A program made the position numbers and the translations under genes. From Shimia biformata (lineage in GTDB: Bacteria > Pseudomonadota > Alphaproteobacteria > Rhodobacterales > Rhodobacteraceae): a DNA stretch of 64,000 bases. The notes under the pieces were generated by a model that ran no database searches, had not been told where the DNA came from, and worked only from the letters and a program-made list of their open reading frames with translations. This document shows, piece after piece, positions 19,470 to 27,333 of the stretch (position 1 is its first letter; each line of letters starts with the position of its first letter). The DNA is taken from NCBI RefSeq assembly GCF_016888515.1, contig NZ_JAFEJK010000002.1, forward strand, positions 293,255 to 357,254, written 5' to 3'.

Positions 19470-19556
19470 GAGGTCCTCCTGACATCCAATGAGGCAACGA
19501 TAGTGCGAATTTTCATGTCGGCTTTGGCGTTCACCAGAATGTGAAAGGGGAAACAG

Positions 19557-19985
19557 ATGTCGGACAACAAGACCCAGCCCACAGCGGTCGACCCCGCCGA
19601 TTTCGTCGCCTCGGTGGAACCACAGCGCCGCCGCGATGATGCCCGTGTCCTGCTGGACCTCTTTGATGATGTCACGGGCTTCGATCCGGTCATGTGGGGC
19701 CCGTCGATCATCGGCTATGGCCGCTATCACTATCGCTACGAAACCGGGCACGAGGGTGACTTCTTGGCCACCGGATTCAGCCCACGCAAAGCCAATCTCG
19801 TTCTCTACATCATGCCGGGGTATCAGCAGTATGACGAAATCCTCGCCCGGCTCGGCAAGTACAAGCTGGGAAAATCCTGCCTCTACATCAACAAGCTGGC
19901 CGATGTGGACCTCGACGTGTTGCGCGAACTGATCCGCACCGGCCTCGATGATCTCGACAGGATCTGGCCAGTGCACCCCGCCTGA
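19557..19985 (+). CDS. DUF1801 domain protein
   Basis: A 142-aa small cytoplasmic protein of the YdhG-like DUF1801 family (alpha/beta fold similar to CyaY/YjbR). The pattern RRRDDARVLLDLFDDVTGFDPVMWGPSIIGYGRYHYRY, then YIMPGYQQYDEILARLGKYKLGKSCLYINKLADVD, is the family signature. Function is unknown. Its stop codon is followed two bases later by copy A of an intergenic repeat with a terminator-like hairpin. Confidence 0.88.
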   Translation: MSDNKTQPTAVDPADFVASVEPQRRRDDARVLLDLFDDVTGFDPVMWGPSIIGYGRYHYRYETGHEGDFLATGFSPRKANLVLYIMPGYQQYDEILARLGKYKLGKSCLYINKLADVDLDVLRELIRTGLDDLDRIWPVHPA

Positions 19986-19987
19986 AA

Positions 19988-20035
19988 TTCCTCTTGCCGT
20001 AAATACCTCGGGGGTAAGGGGGCAGCGCCCCCTTT
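19988..20035 (+). repeat. 3'-end intergenic repeat, copy A
   Basis: A 28-base core (19988-20015) containing AAATACCTCGGGGGT is followed by a GGGGGC-AGC-GCCCCC hairpin (20018-20032) and TTT. The same core and hairpin type occur at 43995 and 48409, each just after a plus-strand stop codon. It may act as a terminator for the DUF1801 gene. Confidence 0.85.
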
Positions 20036-20100
20036 CCTGCTCTGGTTTCTGGACAAAACCCGCCAGTTGTGAGACAGCACCGCCAACACGGAGTATTCCC

Positions 20101-21426
20101 ATGACCACCACGCGTTTCGCCCCATCCCCCACGGGCTATATACATGTCGGCAACCTGCGCACGGCGCTGATGAACTATCTCATCGCCAGGAAGTCCGGCG
20201 GCACCTTCATTCTGCGGATCGACGACACCGATCCCGAACGCTCGAAAGAGGAATATGTCGACGCGATCAAGCAGGATCTTGAGTGGCTTGGCCTGCACTG
20301 GGACCGGGTCGAGCGTCAGTCGCTGCGGCTCGACCGTTACGCTGAGGCCGCCGACAAACTGCGCGGGATGGGGCGTTTCTACGAGTGTTTCGAAACGCCG
20401 ACCGAGCTGGACCTCAAGCGCAAGAAACAGCTGAACATGGGCAAACCGCCGGTCTATGACCGCGCGATGCTGAACCTGTCGGCAGAGGAAAAGGACAAGC
20501 TGCGCGCCGAGCGCGGCGACGGCCACTGGCGCTTCCTGCTCGATCAAGAGCGGATCGAGTGGACCGACGGCATCCTTGGCGATCTTTCCATCGATGCGGC
20601 CAGCGTCTCGGACCCGGTGCTGATCCGGGGCGATGGGCAGGTGCTTTATACGCTTGCCTCGGTGGTGGATGACACAGAGATGGGCGTCACCAATGTGGTG
20701 CGCGGTTCGGATCACGTGACCAATACCGCGACCCAGATCCAGATGATCGAGGCGCTGGGCGGCACGGTGCCCGCCTTTGCCCACCATTCGCTTCTGACCG
20801 GCCCGCAGGGTGAGGCGCTGTCGAAACGGCTTGGCACGCTGGCCCTGCGCGACCTGCGCGAGGCGGGGGTTGAGCCGATGGCGCTGATCTCACTGATGGC
20901 GCGGCTCGGCTCGTCCGATCCGGTTGAAATCCGCGCCAACCTCGACGAGGTGGCGGAAGGGTTCGATATCACCAAGTTCGGGTCTGCCCCGACCAAGTTC
21001 GATGTCGACGATCTTTATCCGCTGACCGCGCGCATCCTGCACGAGACGCCGCTAAGCGACGTGGCGGCGGACCTCAAGGCGGCAGGCGTGCCCGACGAAC
21101 TGGCGGACAAGTTCTGGGCCGTGGTGCGCGAGAACATCACCACCCGCAAGGATATCGCCGGTTGGTGGGAGCTGTTTGCCAATGGTGCCGACCCGGTCAT
21201 CGACGACGAGGACAAGGAATTTGTGGCACAGGCGATGACGATGCTGCCCGATGGCCCTTATGACAGTGACACCTGGGGCAACTGGACCGCAGCCGTGAAA
21301 GAGGCGACTGGCCGTAAGGGGCGGGGGCTGTTCATGCCGCTGCGCAAGGCGCTGACCGGGCAAAGCCACGGGCCGGACATGAAGGATGTCATGCCGCTTT
21401 TGCAGGTGGTCAAGGCCAAGGGTTGA
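20101..21426 (+). CDS. gltX: Glutamate--tRNA ligase
   Basis: Charges tRNA-Glu (and possibly tRNA-Gln in bacteria lacking GlnRS), 441 aa. The class I signature is PSPTGYIHVGNLRTAL near residues 7-22 (HVGN in place of HIGH) and the second signature is ALSKRLGT near residue 239 (LSKR in place of KMSKS), both usual for GluRS. The shorter length and N-terminal FAPSPTGYIHVGN resemble one of the two GluRS types found in alphaproteobacteria, so a second gltX elsewhere is likely. Codons, tRNA contacts and C-terminal anticodon domain look intact. The ATG at 20101 follows GGAGTATTCCC; the upstream open frame crosses repeat A and is not coding. Confidence 0.96.
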   Translation: MTTTRFAPSPTGYIHVGNLRTALMNYLIARKSGGTFILRIDDTDPERSKEEYVDAIKQDLEWLGLHWDRVERQSLRLDRYAEAADKLRGMGRFYECFETPTELDLKRKKQLNMGKPPVYDRAMLNLSAEEKDKLRAERGDGHWRFLLDQERIEWTDGILGDLSIDAASVSDPVLIRGDGQVLYTLASVVDDTEMGVTNVVRGSDHVTNTATQIQMIEALGGTVPAFAHHSLLTGPQGEALSKRLGTLALRDLREAGVEPMALISLMARLGSSDPVEIRANLDEVAEGFDITKFGSAPTKFDVDDLYPLTARILHETPLSDVAADLKAAGVPDELADKFWAVVRENITTRKDIAGWWELFANGADPVIDDEDKEFVAQAMTMLPDGPYDSDTWGNWTAAVKEATGRKGRGLFMPLRKALTGQSHGPDMKDVMPLLQVVKAKG

Positions 21427-22134
21427 TCAGCCACGCGGCTTGAACAGCGTGTCCTGCGCGTTCTGATCCTTGCGAAAATCGCCACGTTTCTCGGCAAAAA
21501 GCGCGCGTCCCCGTTGAACACCGGGGCGCGCCGCCAATTCGTCCAGCCAGCGTTTCATGTGGGGTTTGTCGTCCAGCGTCTGCTGCTGGCCTTCCCACAA
21601 AGATGCCCAGCCCCAGATCGACATATCGGCGATCGAAAAGAAATCTCCGGCCACGTATCGGCTTTCCGCCAACCTCCGGTCCAGCACGCCGTAAAGCCGC
21701 GCGACTTCGTTCCGGTAGCGGTCCTTGGCATAGGGCAGGTCGTTGGGCGGGTCCATTGCGGGCGCGTATTTCAGAAAGTGATGCGCTTGCCCCGCCATTG
21801 GGCCGACGCCGCCCATCTGCCACATCAGCCATTCCTCGACCGCGATCCGGTCGCGTTCGGTGGTGCCGTAGAATTGTCCTGTCTTGCGGGCAAGATACAT
21901 CAGGATCGCACCGCTTTCGAAAACGGAAACCGGCGCGCCATCCGGCCCGTCGGGGTCGATGATCGCGGGCATGCGGTTGTTCGGCGAAATTTTCAGGAAG
22001 TCCGGCTTGAACTGATCGCCCGCGCCGATATTCACCAGATGGGTGGTGTAAGGCAGCCCCATTTCCTCTAGTGCGATGGAGACTTTCCAACCGTTTGGTG
22101 TGGGCCAGAAGAAAAGCTCGATGGGCTGGGTCAT
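21427..22134 (-). CDS. Glutathione S-transferase family protein (Nu-class, YfcG/YghU-like)
   Basis: A 235-aa cytoplasmic thioredoxin-fold protein. The N-terminal domain reads ELFFWPTPNGWKVSIALEEMGLPY, then SPNNRMPAIID and FESGAILMYLARKTG, matching the disulfide-bond oxidoreductase/Nu-class GSTs that bind two glutathiones. The C-terminal helical domain includes MWQMGGVGPMAGQAHHF and FSIADMSIWGWA. These enzymes reduce disulfides or hydroperoxides. It is convergent with gltX with no intervening base. Confidence 0.93.
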   Translation of the reverse strand: MTQPIELFFWPTPNGWKVSIALEEMGLPYTTHLVNIGAGDQFKPDFLKISPNNRMPAIIDPDGPDGAPVSVFESGAILMYLARKTGQFYGTTERDRIAVEEWLMWQMGGVGPMAGQAHHFLKYAPAMDPPNDLPYAKDRYRNEVARLYGVLDRRLAESRYVAGDFFSIADMSIWGWASLWEGQQQTLDDKPHMKRWLDELAARPGVQRGRALFAEKRGDFRKDQNAQDTLFKPRG

Positions 22135-22176
22135 AGGGTCATCCTGTCAGGTTCCGCCACAGGATGCCGATTTTTG

Positions 22177-23103
22177 CTAGCCCGGCAAGAGCGCGCGCAT
22201 CCGTGGTCGAGCCGGGTCTGCGCCGCTTGCAGGCGCAGGCGCGACAAGGGCGCGGCGCAGTTGCGCCAGCGGCAGCGCCTCGGGGTCGCGGATCAGCGCC
22301 TGATACAGGGCAAACACGCCGGGCCGCAGATAAGTGGACCAGTGGCAGACGCGGTGCTGAGGTGGCGCGATTTCGATACCCAGACGTTGCAGCGCGGTCA
22401 GGGAATTGCGGCAGTCGATGCGCAGCGTCAGCGCATTGGCAAGGTCGATGCCGCGTCCCAATGCCCTATCACCTCGTTGTGTTGACCACATTGTTGTCTC
22501 GAAAAGCAGGTCGAAAAACCGGTTCTCGCCGCTGGTGACGTTGAACAGTTCGACCCCGTGCCCGCCTGCTGTTGCAAGGGCCGCCTGTGCCCGGCTTTGA
22601 TGCACCGCGCCATTCAGCAGGATCAACCGCCGCACCGTTCCCGGCGCGACAAGGGGCAGGGCCGACAGCGCGACATGGGCGCCCAGAGAATGGGAGATCA
22701 GGTGAACCGGGCGGTCGGGCGCGTCACGGGCGATCAACTGCAGCAACCGCGCCAGTGCGGTCCCGGCCGCACTCCCGCGCCGGTGCGCCGCGCGCAGGCT
22801 GCCGCGTGCATTCCAGCCGAATGCGATGGCCAGTCCTTCGTCCGTGGCTCCACTGCCAAACCCAAGCGATTTCGGCCAGCTCAAGGCCCGTTCGCAGGCC
22901 ATGATATCGTCCAGCGCGAAAATGTGGCGATGCGGGCAGTGAACCGGGTCATGGGGCCGGAACTTGTAGCCGTGGATCAGGATCACAACCGGCCCCTTGG
23001 CTTTCAGTGCGCGGGTCAGGGCAGGGGACAAAGGCTGGTGTGACCCGTGCAGGACCGGTGTGCTGTCTTCTGCATTGATCCGTATGACTGGCATGCGGCC
23101 CAT
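22177..23103 (-). CDS. Alpha/beta-fold hydrolase of unknown substrate
   Basis: A 308-aa protein. The oxyanion region VVILIHGYKF near residue 40 and the nucleophile SHSLGAHVALSALP near residue 130 identify an alpha/beta hydrolase of the type common in alphaproteobacteria and resembling DUF900-like esterases. The C-terminus is rich in alanine, arginine and proline (APAPASGADPARPRMRA) and may be disordered. The start could be 23103 or the ATG three codons later at 23094; neither has a strong ribosome binding site. It is divergent from metZ; the space between holds the metZ promoter and riboswitch. Confidence 0.75.
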   Translation of the reverse strand: MGRMPVIRINAEDSTPVLHGSHQPLSPALTRALKAKGPVVILIHGYKFRPHDPVHCPHRHIFALDDIMACERALSWPKSLGFGSGATDEGLAIAFGWNARGSLRAAHRRGSAAGTALARLLQLIARDAPDRPVHLISHSLGAHVALSALPLVAPGTVRRLILLNGAVHQSRAQAALATAGGHGVELFNVTSGENRFFDLLFETTMWSTQRGDRALGRGIDLANALTLRIDCRNSLTALQRLGIEIAPPQHRVCHWSTYLRPGVFALYQALIRDPEALPLAQLRRALVAPAPASGADPARPRMRALLPG

Positions 23104-23179
23104 CCACCATATCTTGTGGGTGACATGGGCCCAGAATGCAAAACCGGCATGAAGCGCCGGTTACAGTTGCGTGACGGTG

Positions 23180-23208
23180 TTGACGAAGATTTCCAACGGG
23201 CGTAAACG
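23180..23208 (+). promoter_or_regulatory. Candidate metZ promoter
   Basis: TTGACG (23180-23185), a 17-base spacer and TAAACG (23203-23208) put the start near 23214, right where the SAM-II aptamer begins. The -10 box is weak. Confidence 0.5.
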
Positions 23209-23211
23209 AAT

Positions 23212-23268
23212 TTCGTGGCGATTTGTTACCGGATTGCGGGCCACGTAAAACAATTCCGCTAAAGAGGT
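23212..23268 (+). ncRNA. SAM-II riboswitch
   Basis: The sequence matches the SAM-II (metA) pseudoknot: CGTGG (23214-23218) pairs with CCACG (23241-23245), the following GATTTG and the loop TTGCGGGCCACG are conserved, and the pseudoknot 3' segment ends in GCTAAAGAGG. SAM-II binds S-adenosylmethionine and lowers expression of methionine genes in alphaproteobacteria, and here it stands before metZ. A strong intrinsic terminator follows 12 bases later, so the likely mechanism is premature termination rather than hiding the ribosome site. Confidence 0.9.
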
Positions 23269-23279
23269 CAGGATGAAGG

Positions 23280-23313
23280 AGCCCCTTTCGCTTGGCCGAA
23301 ACGGGGCTTTTTT
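23280..23313 (+). terminator. Riboswitch-controlled terminator before metZ
   Basis: AGCCCC-TTTCG (23280-23290) pairs with CGAAA-C-GGGGCT (23297-23308, one bulged C) around CTTGGC, and is followed by six T. It stands between the SAM-II aptamer and the metZ start. A small GGGCG/CGCCC hairpin follows at 23317-23331. Confidence 0.9.
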
Positions 23314-23346
23314 GTTGGGCGGATGACGCCCGGAACGGAGAATGAC

Positions 23347-24537
23347 ATGAGTGAGTGGAACACGCGCACCAAGCTGGTCCATGGCGGTACCCGCCGCAGC
23401 CAGTATAACGAGGTCAGTGAGGCGATTTTCCTGACCCAGGGCTTTGTCTATGAGAACGCCGAGCAGGCCGAGGCCCGGTTCATCGAGACCGGCCCGGACG
23501 AATTTATCTATGCCCGCTATGGCAACCCTACCGTCAACATGTTCGAACGCCGGATCGCGCTTTTGGAAGGGGCCGAGGACGCCTTTGCCACTGCATCGGG
23601 CATGGCTGCGGTCAATGGCGCGCTGACCTCGCTTCTGAAGGCGGGCGACCATGTGGTGTCGGCCAAGGCACTGTTTGGTTCGTGTCTTTACATCCTTGAA
23701 AACGTGCTGACCCGCTTCGGGGTCGAGGTGACTTTTGTCGACGGCACCGACCTGGACGCATGGCGCGCCGCGATGCGCCCGGACACCAAGGCGGTGTTCT
23801 TTGAAAGCATGTCCAACCCGACGCTTGAAGTGATCGACATTGCCGGGGTTGCCGAGATTGCCCATGAGGTCGGCGCCACGGTGATTGTGGACAACGTGTT
23901 CTCGACCCCGGTGTTTTCCAACGCGATTGCACAGGGCGCGGATGTCGTCGTCTATTCCGCGACCAAGCATATCGACGGGCAGGGCCGGGTGCTGGGCGGT
24001 GTGGTGCTGGGCACCAAAGAGTTCATTCGCGGCACCTTTGAACCTTACATGAAACACACGGGCGGTGCGCTGTCCCCGTTCAATGCATGGGTGCTTTTGA
24101 AAGGGCTGGAAACCATCGAACTGCGCGTGAAGGCGCAAGCAGAATCCGCACAGGCTCTGGCCGAGGCGCTGGAAGGCCATTCCGCGCTGGAGCGCACGCT
24201 TTATCCCGGTCTGGCCTCGCACCCGCAGAAAGACCTTGTGGCGCGGCAATTGGGTGGCAAAGGCGGCACGGTCCTGTCGCTGGACATTAAGGGTGGCAAG
24301 GACGCGGCGTTCCGGTTTCTGAACGCGATGCAGATTGCCGTGATCTCGAATAACCTTGGGGACGCCAAGTCGATTGCAACCCACCCTGCGACCACGACAC
24401 ACCAACGTCTGAGCGATGAACAGAAGGACGAGTTGGGGATCACCCCCGGCCTCATCCGTTTTTCGGTTGGTCTTGAGGATACTGGCGACCTTCTGGCCGA
24501 CATTACCGCTGCGCTTGAGGCGTCGCAGGCGGTCTGA
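23347..24537 (+). CDS. metZ: O-succinylhomoserine sulfhydrylase
   Basis: Cytoplasmic PLP enzyme (396 aa) of the Cys/Met metabolism family that makes homocysteine directly from O-succinylhomoserine and sulfide. PLP lysine is in SATKHIDGQGR (near residue 209), with the family patterns YARYGNPTVNMFERRIA and VIVDNVFSTPV. The conserved R in the C-terminal FSVGLED is present. The context, a SAM-II riboswitch and terminator upstream, supports methionine biosynthesis. An O-acetylhomoserine specificity is possible. The ATG at 23347 follows GGAACGGAG; a GGGCG hairpin lies upstream of it. Confidence 0.92.
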   Translation: MSEWNTRTKLVHGGTRRSQYNEVSEAIFLTQGFVYENAEQAEARFIETGPDEFIYARYGNPTVNMFERRIALLEGAEDAFATASGMAAVNGALTSLLKAGDHVVSAKALFGSCLYILENVLTRFGVEVTFVDGTDLDAWRAAMRPDTKAVFFESMSNPTLEVIDIAGVAEIAHEVGATVIVDNVFSTPVFSNAIAQGADVVVYSATKHIDGQGRVLGGVVLGTKEFIRGTFEPYMKHTGGALSPFNAWVLLKGLETIELRVKAQAESAQALAEALEGHSALERTLYPGLASHPQKDLVARQLGGKGGTVLSLDIKGGKDAAFRFLNAMQIAVISNNLGDAKSIATHPATTTHQRLSDEQKDELGITPGLIRFSVGLEDTGDLLADITAALEASQAV

Positions 24538-24562
24538 CGCCGCTTTGATTTAGACAAAATTG

Positions 24563-24590
24563 GGGGCAGCAACCAATGAGTGCTGCCCTC
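24563..24590 (+). terminator. Hairpin after metZ
   Basis: GGGCAGCA (24564-24571) pairs with TGCTGCCC (24581-24588) around a 9-base loop; no T run follows, so it may be only a weak terminator. Confidence 0.45.
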
Positions 24591-24705
24591 CGTTCCGACT
24601 GCCTCCGAATGATCTGCGATGCCGTTTCCAGCGTATCTCACTTCGAAATTGGCAATTTCACGTGAGAAAGCATAAGTTAGAAGGGCCGCAGGAAAGGGCA
24701 CGCGC

Positions 24706-25806
24706 ATGAACATTCAAGTGACCAAAGGGGTGAAAGCCCCGAACCGGGACGATGCGGAACGGGCATTGGCCGAATTGCGCGCATGGGCGGAAACCGCGAC
24801 CGAGGCCGAAATTGCCGCACTTGATCCGGCCGTGGCACGCCTTTTGCCGGGGCGGGAAGTGTCAAACTATCCTGATCTCAGCCGGACCTACCCAGAAGAT
24901 TTTTCTGTGGATGCGGCCTATCGTGCGTCTCTGCCGGACTTGCAGAACGGCCCCGCCAGCCTGATCAAGGGTGAGAAGCAGCAGATTCAGCATGTCGGAA
25001 TCTCGAATTTCCGCCTGCCGATTCGCTTTCATACCCGCGACAATGGCGACCTGACGCTGGAAACCTCGGTCACCGGCACGGTCAGCCTTGAGGCCGACAA
25101 GAAGGGCATCAACATGTCCCGCGTGATGCGGTCTTTCTATAAGCATGCGGAAAAGACGTTTTCATTCGACGTGATGGATGCTGCCCTGGCCGACTACATT
25201 ACCGATCTTGAGTCAGTGGATGCGCGACTGCAGATGCGGTTCTCATTCCCGATGAAGCTCGACTCGCTGCGATCGGGGCTGTCTGGCTATCAATACTACG
25301 ATTTCGCGTTGGAAAAGGTCGAAACAAATGGCCAGCGTCGTCGCATCATCCATTTCGACTATGTCTATTCCTCGACCTGCCCATGTTCGCTGGAACTCAG
25401 CGAACATGCCCGCCAGAACCGCGGCCAGCTGGCCACGCCGCATTCGCAGCGGTCTGTGGCGCGTATGTCGGTTGAGGTCCTGCCCGGCGATTGCCTGTGG
25501 TTTGAAGACCTGATTGACATGGCCCGCCGCGCGGTGCCGACCGAAACACAGGTCATGGTCAAGCGCGAGGATGAACAGGCCTTTGCCGAACTGAACGCCG
25601 CCAACCCTATTTTTGTTGAGGACGCAGCACGTCTGTTCTGCGAGCAGTTGAAGGCCGACCCCCGTATCGGAGATTTCCGCATCATCGCCAGCCACCAGGA
25701 AAGCCTGCACAGCCACGATGCGGTCAGCGTCCTGACCGACGGTGACCTGTTCGCCAGCGACAGCCTGGACCCGCGCCTGTTCGCATCACTGTTCCACGTC
25801 GGCTGA
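24706..25806 (+). CDS. folE2: GTP cyclohydrolase FolE2 (type IB)
   Basis: Opens the folate pathway by converting GTP to dihydroneopterin triphosphate, without the strict zinc dependence of FolE. The 366-aa protein carries the family segments VGISNFRLPIRF, FSFPMKLDSLRSGLSGYQYYD, and STCPCSLELSEHARQN, which holds the metal-binding cysteine, and FEDLIDMARRAVPTETQVMVKREDEQAF. An N-terminal extension of about 80 residues precedes the core. FolE2 genes are often controlled by zinc (Zur), but I see no clear Zur box in 24591-24705. The ATG follows a good GGAAAGG site. Confidence 0.95.
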   Translation: MNIQVTKGVKAPNRDDAERALAELRAWAETATEAEIAALDPAVARLLPGREVSNYPDLSRTYPEDFSVDAAYRASLPDLQNGPASLIKGEKQQIQHVGISNFRLPIRFHTRDNGDLTLETSVTGTVSLEADKKGINMSRVMRSFYKHAEKTFSFDVMDAALADYITDLESVDARLQMRFSFPMKLDSLRSGLSGYQYYDFALEKVETNGQRRRIIHFDYVYSSTCPCSLELSEHARQNRGQLATPHSQRSVARMSVEVLPGDCLWFEDLIDMARRAVPTETQVMVKREDEQAFAELNAANPIFVEDAARLFCEQLKADPRIGDFRIIASHQESLHSHDAVSVLTDGDLFASDSLDPRLFASLFHVG

Positions 25807-25882
25807 TCCTGCCCCCACGCGTTGAGCCCTGTTTGCCGCTTCCCGCTTGACTTGGCCAATCGGTCAGGCCAACGCTGCACCC

Positions 25883-27331
25883 ATGTTCGATCTGAGACCC
25901 GTGGGATATGTCGTCGGCCTTCTTGTCGCGATGCTGGGCCTGACCATGTTCCTGCCGATGCTGGTGGATCTGGTCGAGGGGCAGGGGCATTGGGGAACAT
26001 TCTTCCAATCCGGTCTTTTGACCGTCATCACCGGCGGGTTGATCTCGCTTTCCTGTCAGTCGGGCAACCAGGAAGGGCTGACCATTCGCCAGACCTTCGT
26101 TCTGACCACGGGCGTATGGGTGGCGCTGCCGATTTTCGGCGCGCTGCCGTTTATGCTGGGCGAAACCGACCTGCGCTTTGTCGATGCCTTCTTCGAGGCG
26201 ATGTCAGGTCTGACTACGACCGGATCCACGGTGATATCAGGGCTTGATGACCTGCCACGCGGGATCCTCTTGTGGCGCGGACTTCTGCAATGGCTTGGCG
26301 GGATCGGGATCATTGTCGTTGCGATGGTGTTCCTGCCCGAACTCAGGGTCGGCGGGATGCAGATATTCCGATCCGAAGCCTTTGATACGATGGGGAAAAT
26401 TCTGCCAAGGGCGACGGCGATTTCGGGCCAGATCTCGGTCATTTATGTCGGGCTGACAGTGGCATGCGCGACGACTTACTTCATTCTGGGAATGCAGCCG
26501 TTTGATGCGATCGTGCATGCGTTGACAACCGTATCGACCGGCGGATTCTCGACCTATGATGCTTCGTTCGGGACGTTCTCGGGGCCGTTGGAGTATGTCG
26601 CATCCGTCTTCATGATCCTCGCAGCGCTGCCCTTCGTGCGTTATGTTCAGATGGTGAACGGCCATGCCACGCCGCTTTTGAAAGACAGTCAGGTGCGTGT
26701 GTTCCTGGCGACTATTGCGGTCTTGGTCTTTGTGTTTACCTTCATCCTGACCAGCATCTTCCCGCGTCATTGGGAGCATTCCTTCCGCGAGGCTTTGTTC
26801 AACATCACGTCGATCATTTCCGGCACCGGCTATGCCAGCGTGGATTACATGAACTGGGGCAGTTTCATTGTTACCATGTTCTTTTTCATAGGGCTGATCG
26901 GGGGCTGCGCGGGATCGACCGCCTGTTCGGTCAAGATTTTCCGCTATCAGCTTCTGTTCTCGGCGGTCCGGCGGCAAATTCAGACGATCCGCCATCCGCG
27001 GGGTGTGTTTACCCTGCGCTATCAGGGGCGCGCGGTGGGCGAGGATGTGTTGAACTCGGTCATGAGCTTCTTTGTCTTCTTCACCGTGTCGATGGGGCTT
27101 CTGGCGGTCGGGCTTGGGCTGACGGGGCTGGATTTCACAACCTCGATGTCCGGTGCGGCAACGGCGATTGCCAATATTGGACCGGGACTTGGCGACATCA
27201 TCGGGCCGGCAGGCAACTTCGGTCCGCTCAACGACACTGCCAAGTGGCTTCTGATCGCGGGTATGCTGGTCGGAAGGCTTGAGATCATGGCGGTCTATGT
27301 CCTGTTCACCGTTCAATTCTGGAGGTCCTGA
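25883..27331 (+). CDS. trkH: Potassium uptake protein TrkH
   Basis: Membrane subunit of the Trk K+ channel, 482 aa with eight helix-loop-helix K+ channel-type repeats. The four filter loops read SGLTTTGST, STGGFSTYD, SGTGYASVD, and NIGPGL. The N-terminal part MFDLRPVGYVVGLLVAMLGLTMFLP is the usual start. It requires the cytoplasmic TrkA regulator, not seen here. The ATG at 25883 has a weak ribosome binding site; an upstream TTG at 25847 is less likely. The TPP-enzyme gene follows after two bases. Confidence 0.95.
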   Translation: MFDLRPVGYVVGLLVAMLGLTMFLPMLVDLVEGQGHWGTFFQSGLLTVITGGLISLSCQSGNQEGLTIRQTFVLTTGVWVALPIFGALPFMLGETDLRFVDAFFEAMSGLTTTGSTVISGLDDLPRGILLWRGLLQWLGGIGIIVVAMVFLPELRVGGMQIFRSEAFDTMGKILPRATAISGQISVIYVGLTVACATTYFILGMQPFDAIVHALTTVSTGGFSTYDASFGTFSGPLEYVASVFMILAALPFVRYVQMVNGHATPLLKDSQVRVFLATIAVLVFVFTFILTSIFPRHWEHSFREALFNITSIISGTGYASVDYMNWGSFIVTMFFFIGLIGGCAGSTACSVKIFRYQLLFSAVRRQIQTIRHPRGVFTLRYQGRAVGEDVLNSVMSFFVFFTVSMGLLAVGLGLTGLDFTTSMSGAATAIANIGPGLGDIIGPAGNFGPLNDTAKWLLIAGMLVGRLEIMAVYVLFTVQFWRS

Positions 27332-27333
27332 CC

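Noticed and set aside
19470..20132. Upstream extension of the MBL-fold gene that would give a 527-aa protein
   Set aside because: The ATG at 19469 has a strong ribosome site and a Tat-type signal peptide; the extension is opposite the DUF1801 gene.
24591..24705. Zur box before folE2
   Set aside because: FolE2 genes are often zinc-controlled, but no TGTTAT-type palindrome is present in this segment.
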